Shown one piece after another: positions 44,593 to 52,353 of a stretch of DNA of 64,000 bases (position 1 is its first letter; the number at the start of each line of letters is the position of its first letter). The stretch comes from Pedobacter mendelii (lineage in GTDB: Bacteria; Bacteroidota; Bacteroidia; Sphingobacteriales; Sphingobacteriaceae), in contig NZ_BMDJ01000009.1 of the NCBI RefSeq assembly GCF_014635725.1, forward strand, positions 1 to 64,000, in the 5' to 3' direction. A program made the translations under genes and the position numbers. Under the pieces are notes generated by a model. It saw nothing but the letters and a program-made list of their open reading frames with translations. It was not told the DNA's origin and did not search any database.

Positions 44593-45183
44593 TTATTTTT
44601 TTACAGCTGGCTTTTTAGCAACTGCTTTTGGCTTCTTCTCTACCAATGTTAAATCTTCTGTTGCTTCAGTTTTTTTCTTTGCTGGTGCTTTAACTTTTTT
44701 GGGTTCTGCTACAGCTGCTGCTTTAACTTCAACTTTTTTCTTTGCCGATGCTTTAGCTTTTTTTGGCTCCGCTACAACTTCTTCTTCAACCTCAACTTTT
44801 TTCTTTGCCGGTGCTTTAGCTTTTTTTGGCTCAACTACAACTTCTTCTTCAACATCAACCTTTTTCTTCGCTGATGCTTTAGCCTTTTTTGGTTCGATTA
44901 CTACTGGGGCTTCAATAGCAAGCTCTTCTTTAGCTTTAGGGGCATCAACCTGATTTAAGTAATTTGCTAAAACTTGTTTCAAATAAATTTCGGGTTTTGG
45001 CATGTTAATTACCGTTCCTGGTTCTTTATCCTGAGATTGTTTAATATATGCTGATTTAATTTTGCCCCAATCTTTTGAGTATAATTTGATAAACATCTCT
45101 ACGAATTGTTCATCTGTATATTTTTTAGACAGCCTGCCCAGCACTGCCTGAATTTTTTCTTCCTTTTTATGTAATACCGCCAT
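44593..45183 (-). CDS. Lysine/alanine-repeat protein, histone H1-like tail
   Basis: The start at 45183 (MAVLHKKEEKIQAVLGRLSK) gives 196 residues. Residues 1-80 are a helical domain ('YTDEQFVEMFIKLYSKDWGKI', 'YLKQVLANYLNQ'). Residues 96-175 are about four 21-residue units of 'EPKKAKAPAKKKVEVEEEVV' type, and the C-terminus is 'KAVAKKPAVKK'. The S/AKKK repeats recall histone H1-like bacterial proteins, so DNA binding is plausible, although the acidic blocks are unusual. The domain is not one I can name. No operon partner is seen. Confidence 0.65.
   Translation of the reverse strand: MAVLHKKEEKIQAVLGRLSKKYTDEQFVEMFIKLYSKDWGKIKSAYIKQSQDKEPGTVINMPKPEIYLKQVLANYLNQVDAPKAKEELAIEAPVVIEPKKAKASAKKKVDVEEEVVVEPKKAKAPAKKKVEVEEEVVAEPKKAKASAKKKVEVKAAAVAEPKKVKAPAKKKTEATEDLTLVEKKPKAVAKKPAVKK
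44656..44895 (-). repeat. 63-bp coding repeats in the lysine/alanine-repeat gene
   Basis: About 3.8 copies of a 63-bp unit encode a 21-residue motif (EPKKAKA[S/P]AKKK followed by an acidic stretch). The copies are very similar, which favours recent duplication and copy-number change. Confidence 0.75.
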
Positions 45184-45329
45184 CGTTTTAATTTTGCACA
45201 AAGATAACCGATAATCATGTAAATAGCGCATGTAAACTTTTTACCAGTTTGCTCTCATCGTTTTTTGTAGTATAATCAACTTTTTTCACAAACAACAATT
45301 TTTCAAAAAGATAAATAAGCATAAATAAT

Positions 45330-46589
45330 TTAAATTTTTTCTAACGTAAGTCCTTCCATTGGTGTAGCAGATTTATTGCTTTTAATTTCGCTTTGGTGCA
45401 GCTTTCTGTAAGAGAAACAGCCGATTAATACCGCAATCGCTCCCTGGAATAAAACTGTGTTTGGTGTACCAACAAGTTGCGAAATACTGCCGATTAATAA
45501 ACCGCCCAGTGGTTGCATACCAAAGAAAGCCATGGCATAAAAGCTGATAACTCTTCCTCTCATATTTGGATCAACTGTGGTTTGAATTAAGGTGTTGCTA
45601 ATTGTAATTTGCGACATCATCCCAAAGCCAGAAATTGTTGCAAAAACCAATGCAATAGGATAATAGGTGGTATGAGAAAATAAAGCCAATCCGGCACCAA
45701 AAACTAAAGTATTTATTGCCAAAATTTTCCGGAGGTTTTTACCAGGTTTTAAGGATGCCAAAAACATAGCTCCCGAAAAAGCACCTAAGCCTATCACGCT
45801 ATCAATAACGCCAAAAGTTGAAGCCGTTCCTTTAAAAATGTCTTTAGCATAAACCGGAATTAATGTACTAAAAGGCAAAACAAATAAACTTATCAACGCC
45901 AGCATAATTAAAACAGATGCAATAGATGGTGTAGCTTTTATGTAGGCAAAACCTTCTTTCAACTCACCAACTATGTTTTTTGTATGCGGTTTAGAAACAT
46001 ACTTTGGCAACTTCATCATTAGTAGTGAGCCAATAACGGCTATAAAACTTACTGCGTTTAAGCCAAAACAAATATCATCTCCCAATTTTTCTAAAGCTAA
46101 ACCTGCCAAACCAGGCCCAATTAACCTCGAAAGATTTACCATCGAAGAATTTAATGCCAAAGCGTTTGGTAAATCTGCTTTATCATCAACCATTTCATAA
46201 ACCAATGATTGTCTGGCTGGTACATCGAAAGCATTAATTAAGCCTAATAAAGCACTTAAGGCTATAATTTGCCATATATCATAATGCTTTGTAAAAATCA
46301 AAACCGTCATTAGTATGGCTTGAACCATCGAGGCGATTTGCGTAAATAACAATAGCTTGTACCTATCATATCTATCGGATGCAACCCCGCCAATAAATGA
46401 AAAAATGAAAGAAGGAAAAAGACTTGCGAAAAGCGTTAATCCGAGCATAAAGTTAGAATGTGTTTGCTCGTAAACTACCCAGCTTACGGCTGTTTTTTGC
46501 ATCCAGGTTCCGATTAGGGAAATGGACTGGCCGCCAAAGTAGAGGCGGTAATTACGGCTTTTAAATGCATTAAATGTACTGATGTTCAT
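45330..46589 (-). CDS. MFS transporter
   Basis: This 419-residue protein has about 12 membrane segments. The cytoplasmic loop after TM2 reads 'GGVASDRYDRYKLLL', the GxxxDRxxR-type signature of the major facilitator superfamily, and its overall form resembles the EntS-like (MFS_3) exporters. It begins 17 bases after a MarR-family repressor gene, suggesting a regulated exporter of a small toxic molecule. No substrate can be deduced. Confidence 0.85.
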   Translation of the reverse strand: MNISTFNAFKSRNYRLYFGGQSISLIGTWMQKTAVSWVVYEQTHSNFMLGLTLFASLFPSFIFSFIGGVASDRYDRYKLLLFTQIASMVQAILMTVLIFTKHYDIWQIIALSALLGLINAFDVPARQSLVYEMVDDKADLPNALALNSSMVNLSRLIGPGLAGLALEKLGDDICFGLNAVSFIAVIGSLLMMKLPKYVSKPHTKNIVGELKEGFAYIKATPSIASVLIMLALISLFVLPFSTLIPVYAKDIFKGTASTFGVIDSVIGLGAFSGAMFLASLKPGKNLRKILAINTLVFGAGLALFSHTTYYPIALVFATISGFGMMSQITISNTLIQTTVDPNMRGRVISFYAMAFFGMQPLGGLLIGSISQLVGTPNTVLFQGAIAVLIGCFSYRKLHQSEIKSNKSATPMEGLTLEKI

Positions 46590-46606
46590 AATTCAAGGCC
46601 ATCTGA

Positions 46607-47041
46607 TTAGAAATTAACCAGCTTTGTTAAAGGACCTATAGCTTCTTTTAAAATTAATTGTTCTTGTTCCGTGCAAACTTCTGCAATAGCTTTACTTAAC
46701 CATTCATCTCGCTCATGTCTAACCTGCTCCAGCATTTCTTTTCCTGCTGATGAAAGCGAAATATGAATTTTCCTTTTATCTGTTTTAGATGCAGTTTTAG
46801 AGATTAAATTTAAATCTGAAAGGTGATTTAGCAGTTGCCCCATTGATTGAGGCGTAATTTTTTCAAGCACAGCTAATTCTGCAGAAAGCAAATAATCATG
46901 CTGCTCCAATAAAACCAGAATGGAACGTTCCGTTTGAGATAGAACCGTATTTGATGGAGAAAGCTTGCGCATTTTACGGTTTAGTCTTGCTAAAACTGGA
47001 CGAAGTGCCGAAGCGATTGAATTACTATTTTCTATGCTCAT
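46607..47041 (-). CDS. MarR-family transcriptional regulator
   Basis: This 144-residue winged-HTH protein has 'LSPSNTVLSQTERSILVLLEQHDYLLSAEL', a recognition helix 'TPQSMGQLLNHLSDLNLI' and the wing 'SKTDKRKIHISLSSAGKEMLE'. MarR proteins repress efflux genes and release DNA on binding a ligand. Here it leads an operon with an MFS transporter. A nested 32-bp palindrome starts 3 bases upstream of its ATG and is the likely operator. Confidence 0.87.
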   Translation of the reverse strand: MSIENSNSIASALRPVLARLNRKMRKLSPSNTVLSQTERSILVLLEQHDYLLSAELAVLEKITPQSMGQLLNHLSDLNLISKTASKTDKRKIHISLSSAGKEMLEQVRHERDEWLSKAIAEVCTEQEQLILKEAIGPLTKLVNF

Positions 47042-47043
47042 TA

Positions 47044-47075
47044 TTGTAAGTAGAACTTATAAGTTTACCTTACAA
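47044..47075. promoter_or_regulatory. Nested palindromic operator upstream of the marR-type gene
   Basis: A core AACTTATAAGTT (47054-47065) and outer arms TTGTAAG/CTTACAA (47044-47050, 47069-47075) share one centre at 47059.5. Only three positions per side are unpaired, giving a 26-of-32 dyad. Confidence 0.65.
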
Positions 47076-47229
47076 ATATAGTACGAACTTAGAAGCTCCG
47101 TTAGTTTCTGAAATTAATTGACATAAAAAAGATGATTAAAAAATGATTTAATAAAACTGCACGCTTAAAATGAAAAAGACCATTCATAGCAAAGATTTAA
47201 CAGATGCATTTATCAAACAGTCAAATTTC

Positions 47230-47237
47230 TATCTTTG
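47230..47237 (+). promoter_or_regulatory. -7 element of the acyltransferase gene
   Basis: TATCTTTG matches TAnnTTTG, 18 bases before the ATG at 47256. Confidence 0.45.
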
Positions 47238-47255
47238 TACAATTAAAATAATCAA

Positions 47256-48014
47256 ATGAGTAAATTTTTCGGGTACATTTTAACGCCAGTATTTTATTTT
47301 TTCTTCGGTTTAATGCTTTGCATTTTCCATCCCATTCAATGGGTTTGTTTTAAGTTTTTCGGTTATAAAGCTCATAAAATTTCGGTAGATGCGCTAAACT
47401 TCTTCTTAACCTCTTGCCAAATCTTTTTGGTAAACTCAATTAATTTTAAAAACGATTTTGATTTACCAACAGATAGGCCAATTATTTTTGCTTCAAACCA
47501 TCAAAGTATGTATGATATTCCTTCTTTGATTTGGTTTTTACGCAAGCATCATGCAAAATTTATTTCAAAAATTGAGCTAACTAAAGGTATTCCATCCATT
47601 TCAATAAATTTGCGTTTAGGTGGCGGTGCCAATATTAACAGAAAAGATAATAAACAGGCAATTTCAGAAATCATAAAGCTTGGGCGTAGAATGAAAGATA
47701 ATAACTGGAGCACCGTAATTTTTCCTGAAGGTACGCGAGCCAAAGACGGGCAGTTAAAAACCTTTCAGTTTGGTGGTGTGGCAACCTTGTTAAAAGTTGT
47801 CCCAAATGCATTGGTTGTTCCTGTGGCTATAGAAAATTCATGGAAAATTGTTCAATATGGTATGTTTCCTTTAACAACAGGCCACGCTTTAAAATGGACG
47901 GTATTAAAACCCATCGAGCCTGCTGGAAAAGCACCAGAAGAAATTACTTTAGAAATTGAAACAGAGATTAGAAAGGTTTTGAAGCAACCCATAAATTACC
48001 CTTCAATCGTATAG
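47256..48014 (+). CDS. 1-acyl-glycerol-3-phosphate acyltransferase (PlsC type)
   Basis: This 252-residue protein has N-terminal membrane segments (about 5-30) and the acyltransferase motifs 'NHQSMYD' (HX4D, about residue 80), a 'GGGANINRKD' block and 'FPEGTRAKDGQLKTFQFGG'. It acylates lysophosphatidate to phosphatidate in membrane lipid synthesis. It converges with the LytTR regulator gene with 10 bases between stops. A start-linked -7 TATCTTTG lies upstream. Confidence 0.88.
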   Translation: MSKFFGYILTPVFYFFFGLMLCIFHPIQWVCFKFFGYKAHKISVDALNFFLTSCQIFLVNSINFKNDFDLPTDRPIIFASNHQSMYDIPSLIWFLRKHHAKFISKIELTKGIPSISINLRLGGGANINRKDNKQAISEIIKLGRRMKDNNWSTVIFPEGTRAKDGQLKTFQFGGVATLLKVVPNALVVPVAIENSWKIVQYGMFPLTTGHALKWTVLKPIEPAGKAPEEITLEIETEIRKVLKQPINYPSIV

Positions 48015-48024
48015 ATTGGATTTT

Positions 48025-48774
48025 TTAAATGTTCTTATTTCCAATAACTTTGAAAAATTCATCCCGGTAAGTATCTCCCACAGGAATAATTTTTTTGTTT
48101 ATAGTAATTCGGCTACGCTCTATGCTTTCAATTTTATCAACAGCAACAATGTAAGATTTGTGTACCCTGATAAACTGACTTTGAGGCAAAGCTTCTTCCA
48201 TTTTTTTCATGCTCTGCAAAGTAATGATTCGCTCGTCCTTAGTAAAAATGGAGATGTAATCTTTCAATCCTTCGATGTACAAAACATCATGTAAATAGAT
48301 TTTTTGGATTTTATGTTCCGTTTTAACAAAAATAAAATCCTGAACAGGATTTGGCGAACCCGAAAAAGGTGCGGCTGTTATTATCGGTTGAATTTGTGGA
48401 GGAGGTACATCAGCTGGTTTGCTTTGATTGTGCACTTTTTCTACAGCCTTGTAAAAACGATCGAAAGCAATGGGTTTTAGCAGATAATCAGACACATTTA
48501 AATCATAACTTTCTAATGCATATTGCGGATAAGCTGTAGTTAAAATATAGTGGCATTTATTACCTGCAATTTTTAAAAACTGTATGCCCGTAAGTTCCGG
48601 CATCTGAATATCTAAAAAAACCAAATCAATACCACCGACCTGAACAATTTGTAAAGCTTCGATAGGGTTTTCGCATCTTTTAACCATTGTTAAAAAGGGT
48701 ACTTTAGATATATAATCTTCCAAAATATCAAGCGCTAATGGCTCATCATCAACAACAATACAGTTTAAATTCAT
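48025..48774 (-). CDS. LytTR-family response regulator
   Basis: This 249-residue regulator has a receiver domain (about 1-120, acidic pocket D9/D10, phosphoacceptor D55 in 'VFLDIQMP', and Lys near 103) and a C-terminal LytTR DNA-binding domain (about 145-249, with 'IYLHDVLYIEGLKDYISIFT' and 'FIRVHKSYIVAVDKI'). It pairs with the kinase gene at 48835-49866, 60 bases upstream on the same strand. LytTR proteins bind direct repeats spaced about 21 bp; one such repeat is at 49953-49989. Confidence 0.9.
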   Translation of the reverse strand: MNLNCIVVDDEPLALDILEDYISKVPFLTMVKRCENPIEALQIVQVGGIDLVFLDIQMPELTGIQFLKIAGNKCHYILTTAYPQYALESYDLNVSDYLLKPIAFDRFYKAVEKVHNQSKPADVPPPQIQPIITAAPFSGSPNPVQDFIFVKTEHKIQKIYLHDVLYIEGLKDYISIFTKDERIITLQSMKKMEEALPQSQFIRVHKSYIVAVDKIESIERSRITINKKIIPVGDTYRDEFFKVIGNKNI

Positions 48775-48834
48775 TTTAGGTATCTATAATTTTAATTCAA
48801 TATGATAAATAAATCGGTTTAAATTTAACGCAGT

Positions 48835-49866
48835 TTATATATCAATCATTAACTCGCAAGTATAATGAGTAGCCGAATTTACAACATTTAATTTATATCT
48901 GTCAGGATATACGAGTTGCAAACGTCGTTCAACATTAGGTAAGCCAACGCCACCTTGTGCATCTTTATTTTGGGTATTTTTTTTGTTTATTACACTAAAA
49001 TGCAGAATTTTCTGATTGGCAATAATATCAATTTTAACAGGCTCAGCAGGGTCTGTAACTACGCCATGTTTAAAAGCATTTTCTACGAAAGAGATTAACA
49101 TTAAAGGCACAATTTTCTGGTCATCAATCTCGCCGCTTAAAGTCATTTCAACGTATGCGCCATCTTTAAACCTGATTTTTTGCAGTTCAATATAGCTTTT
49201 CAAATAATCCACTTCTTTGCTTAATGATACCGTTGGTGTATTGCTTTCATAAATCATGTAACGCATAATTTCAGAAAGTTTCATTATTGCATCGGCAGTT
49301 TTATCAGATTTTTGATATGCTAAGGAATAAATATTGTTCAACGAATTGAATAAAAAATGAGGGTTTAATTGCGATTTAAGAAATTGAAGTTCCATTTCCC
49401 GGCGTTCACTTTCCAGGTTACGCTGAATGCGTTCTGTGGCGAACCAGTCAATAACAAAGCTAATAATAGAACTGCTGACCAAGAAAAATCCGTTTGAAAA
49501 AACAGTATTTATTGCATACCTATTAACAGAGAATTCACCAACTTTACCATCCATTTTATACTTTAATAGTTCTTCAGGATTAAGTACTGCTATAACTGTT
49601 TTAATTAATGTAGCAGCTGCTATCAATAATATGAATGACATTAAGAACAACCAATATTTTTTATTTTTCTTTATAAATTCTGGTATCAGAATGATGTAAT
49701 TAATATAAAAAATAGAAACATTAATTACTCCTATAACTCCAAAGGATAAAAAATAATCTTTCAATGAATGTGGCTCTGCATCGAAGAATACTACCATACC
49801 AATAATCAACAAAACTAAAAACCAAAAAATGGTATGTAATATTAGAGGCCCTTTACTTTTTTTCAT
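48835..49866 (-). CDS. LytS-like sensor histidine kinase
   Basis: This 343-residue protein has four membrane segments in the first 165 residues and no obvious extracellular domain, then the His_kinase region with 'FLKSQLNPHFLFNSLNNIY' (phospho-His in NPHFLFN) and a degenerate HATPase ('VENAFKHGV', 'GGVGLPNVERRLQLVYP'). It forms the two-component pair with the LytTR regulator downstream. It is divergent from the ABC transporter operon. Confidence 0.9.
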   Translation of the reverse strand: MKKSKGPLILHTIFWFLVLLIIGMVVFFDAEPHSLKDYFLSFGVIGVINVSIFYINYIILIPEFIKKNKKYWLFLMSFILLIAAATLIKTVIAVLNPEELLKYKMDGKVGEFSVNRYAINTVFSNGFFLVSSSIISFVIDWFATERIQRNLESERREMELQFLKSQLNPHFLFNSLNNIYSLAYQKSDKTADAIMKLSEIMRYMIYESNTPTVSLSKEVDYLKSYIELQKIRFKDGAYVEMTLSGEIDDQKIVPLMLISFVENAFKHGVVTDPAEPVKIDIIANQKILHFSVINKKNTQNKDAQGGVGLPNVERRLQLVYPDRYKLNVVNSATHYTCELMIDI

Positions 49867-49952
49867 ATTTACAACTATAGGAATGTAGGTTTTTACTCTA
49901 CAACAAATGATGCAACCAAAATAAATAAAGAAACTTGTATTTAACTATACAA

Positions 49953-50027
49953 TCTACCAACGGGCATTTTTTTTCTACGAACGGCTCATCGGGCAAAATT
50001 TATCGACAAACGCCTAAAATGCCCGTT
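49953..50027. promoter_or_regulatory. Candidate LytTR operator with direct repeat and inverted repeat
   Basis: TCTACCAACGG (49953) and TCTACGAACGG (49974) are direct repeats with a 21-base period, the spacing known for LytTR proteins. A perfect 12-bp inverted repeat, AACGGGCATTTT (49959-49970) with AAAATGCCCGTT (50016-50027), overlaps the first copy. Both lie in the divergent intergenic region of kinase and transporter. Confidence 0.6.
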
Positions 50028-50111
50028 TATCTATAATCTTTAACACTTGGTATAATAGATTTTAGCAGGATTGTTTTCTTGTGTTTCTTTGAACTATCAA
50101 AACAAAACGAT

Positions 50112-50372
50112 ATGAACACTTCAGCAGTAAATACATCAAATAATAATTTTTCACTTACTGTTGAAAGCTCTATAGCAATTAACCTAACTCAACCAATCAT
50201 GAAAAAATTAGCAAACACTTCGCCATTTTTACTTTTATTATTACCTGTATTTATGATGATTGTATTAACGCTTACCGTAAATACAAACCAAAATAAAAAC
50301 GATGAGATGGTAGTTAAACCTGCCAAAGCTTCGACTTCAATTGTAAAACAAGCAACTGCTATTTTTAAATAG
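50112..50372 (+). CDS. Small single-TM protein upstream of the ABC transporter
   Basis: The ATG at 50112 gives an 86-residue protein with a polar Asn/Ser-rich N-terminus (1-35), one membrane segment (about 41-60, 'FLLLLLPVFMMIVLTLTV') and a polar tail. The stop and the ABC ATPase start are one base apart, so the two are coupled. Family unrecognised; a regulatory or accessory subunit of the exporter, or a substrate-like peptide, are possible. A start at the internal ATG (MKKLANTS) is also possible. Confidence 0.6.
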   Translation: MNTSAVNTSNNNFSLTVESSIAINLTQPIMKKLANTSPFLLLLLPVFMMIVLTLTVNTNQNKNDEMVVKPAKASTSIVKQATAIFK

Positions 50373-50373
50373 G

Positions 50374-51282
50374 ATGAGCAATTTTGCAATCGAAACTGTA
50401 GGGTTAAATTATAATTTCGGTAATCAAACCGTAGTAAAAAATTTATCTTTACAAGTGCCTTACGGAAGTATTTATGGATTTTTAGGTCCGAATGGCGCCG
50501 GTAAAACCACTACAATAAAAATCTTACTAAACCTGCTTCAGTCACCTGCCGATCAGGTTTTTGTTTTTGGTAAAGAAATTAACCGAAATCGCATTGCAAC
50601 TTTAAAACGTGTTGGTGCTTTGGTAGAGCAACCTGCTATATATGGTCATTTAAGTGGCAGAGAAAACCTGATAAATCGTTGCATTTTATTAGGTATTAAA
50701 AAAAGTAAAGCTGATGAAATGCTAGCTTTGGTAGGTTTAACAGAGGCTGCTAATAAAAAATCGAGCAAATATTCATTAGGAATGAAGCAAAGATTGGGTA
50801 TTGCCTTAGCGTTGGTTTCAGACCCTGAATTGTTATTGTTAGATGAACCAACAAATGGTTTAGACCCAAATGGAATTATTGAAGTTCGAAATTTGATGAT
50901 AGAACTTGCAACTAAGCACAATAAAACCATACTGGTTTCAAGTCATTTGTTAGCCGAGATAGAGCGAACAGCAACCCATGTTGGCATCATTAATAAAGGG
51001 CAATTGTTATTTCAAGGTACAATAGACGAGCTTCATCAATTAAGCAAACCCATGTTAGAAATTGATGTAAATAATGTTGAACAAGCATCTGCCTTTCTGC
51101 TACAATCGGGTTATGAAATTGCAGAACAAATCAATACTAAAATTATCATCCCGTTTAAAAACGCAAAAGAAAGCGGCCAAATAAATACATTATTAGTTCA
51201 AAACGGTTTTACAGTTTCCAGCCTTCATCAAAAAAGAAAAGACTTAGAAAATCTGTTTCTTGATATCACTAAAAACAACTAA
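50374..51282 (+). CDS. ABC transporter ATP-binding protein (BcrA-like)
   Basis: This 302-residue ATPase has Walker A 'GPNGAGKTTT' (about residue 36), the signature 'YSLGMKQRLGIA' (about 131-142), Walker B 'LLLLDEPTNGLD' and the switch His in 'ILVSSHLLAE'. The C-terminal extension (about 215-302) is typical of the BcrA/LanF type that exports or removes bacitracin or lantibiotics. It is followed by its permease 2 bases later. Confidence 0.9.
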   Translation: MSNFAIETVGLNYNFGNQTVVKNLSLQVPYGSIYGFLGPNGAGKTTTIKILLNLLQSPADQVFVFGKEINRNRIATLKRVGALVEQPAIYGHLSGRENLINRCILLGIKKSKADEMLALVGLTEAANKKSSKYSLGMKQRLGIALALVSDPELLLLDEPTNGLDPNGIIEVRNLMIELATKHNKTILVSSHLLAEIERTATHVGIINKGQLLFQGTIDELHQLSKPMLEIDVNNVEQASAFLLQSGYEIAEQINTKIIIPFKNAKESGQINTLLVQNGFTVSSLHQKRKDLENLFLDITKNN

Positions 51283-51284
51283 TC

Positions 51285-52085
51285 ATGCGCTCGTTATATA
51301 TTTCTTTAGTCTCCGAATTTTATAAATCGAGAAAAACACTTGCTTTTTGGGCAGCCATTTTATTGCCACTTGTAATTTGCGGCTTAATTTCTTTTGGCTT
51401 TTACAGTGGCTCAGATAAGATATTAAAAATGCATTATCCAGCGCTAATATTGTGGATGCGGTACATTGGGGCTGCATTAGGTGTTATGGGTGTTTTAATT
51501 ATGCCTTTCTACGTAATTTTTATGGCTTTTTCAGTAAATAACATAGAACATAAAAACGATACCTGGAAAATGCTTTTCGCTCAGCCGCTCAACAAACTTT
51601 CTATTTATGCAGCTAAATATATTTATGCAGTTGTACTAATCTTTATCTGCTTGCTGTTATTTGCACTTTTCACTTTCCTTTTTGGTCATTTACTACAAAT
51701 TCTGGTTCCAGACTATAACTTTTCAGGCTACGATCCATCCATGCTATTGGTTAAATTTTATTTTAAACTGTTTTTAGCTTCGCTTGGTATTCTCTCTATA
51801 CAATTCATATTAAGTCTTATCTGGTCTGATTTTTTAAAACCTATGGGTATCGGCTTTATTGGTACAATTATGGGCATTATAGCTGGAAATGTTGGCTGGA
51901 AATATGCGTATCTAATTCCTTACAGCCATCCTTCAATTGTTTTAAACAGCAGTACTTCATCAAAAAAATCAGTAAACATTAGCGATTTTCCTATTTTCAC
52001 ACAAGAAATAATTACCAGTTTGATTTATGCTATTGTACTTTTCATAATAGGCTATTTCATTGTATCTAAAAAAAGCATAAAATAA
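51285..52085 (+). CDS. ABC-2 type permease
   Basis: This 266-residue protein has about six membrane segments, starting after 'FYKSRKTLAFWAAILLPLVICGL', the ABC-2 permease N-terminus. It pairs with the ATPase two bases upstream. Form and context suggest self-protection against a membrane-active peptide or export of a peptide, controlled by the divergent LytTR system. A terminator-like hairpin follows at 52154-52190. Confidence 0.87.
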   Translation: MRSLYISLVSEFYKSRKTLAFWAAILLPLVICGLISFGFYSGSDKILKMHYPALILWMRYIGAALGVMGVLIMPFYVIFMAFSVNNIEHKNDTWKMLFAQPLNKLSIYAAKYIYAVVLIFICLLLFALFTFLFGHLLQILVPDYNFSGYDPSMLLVKFYFKLFLASLGILSIQFILSLIWSDFLKPMGIGFIGTIMGIIAGNVGWKYAYLIPYSHPSIVLNSSTSSKKSVNISDFPIFTQEIITSLIYAIVLFIIGYFIVSKKSIK

Positions 52086-52153
52086 ATAAGGAATAGATTT
52101 TTTTGGAAAGCAATTTCATTTTTTCAATTAAGGTTAGTCCTTCTTTACACTAC

Positions 52154-52190
52154 AAGTCCGCTCCCGATGAAAAATCGGGATTGCGGGCTT
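52154..52190 (+). terminator. Terminator after the ABC permease gene
   Basis: An interrupted stem: CCGC and CCCGAT pair with ATCGGG and GCGG over 52154-52190, followed by a short T-rich stretch. Confidence 0.65.
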
Positions 52191-52353
52191 TTCGTTTCAA
52201 TAAGGTTTAGGTTACACAGGTATATTGGTAAATACTTAATTCCTACCGCTCAAAATTCAACTTTGTTGTTGTGTAAAAATCTCATTGTAAAGTCATTAAA
52301 AGCGGTATAAAGTGTATTTTTAAATTCTAATAATCAAACCTAACTAAAAAGAA

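Noticed and set aside
44699..44953. Plus-strand ORF rich in Ser/Thr/Phe/Ala
   Set aside because: It is the antisense of the lysine/alanine repeats, and its regularity comes from them.
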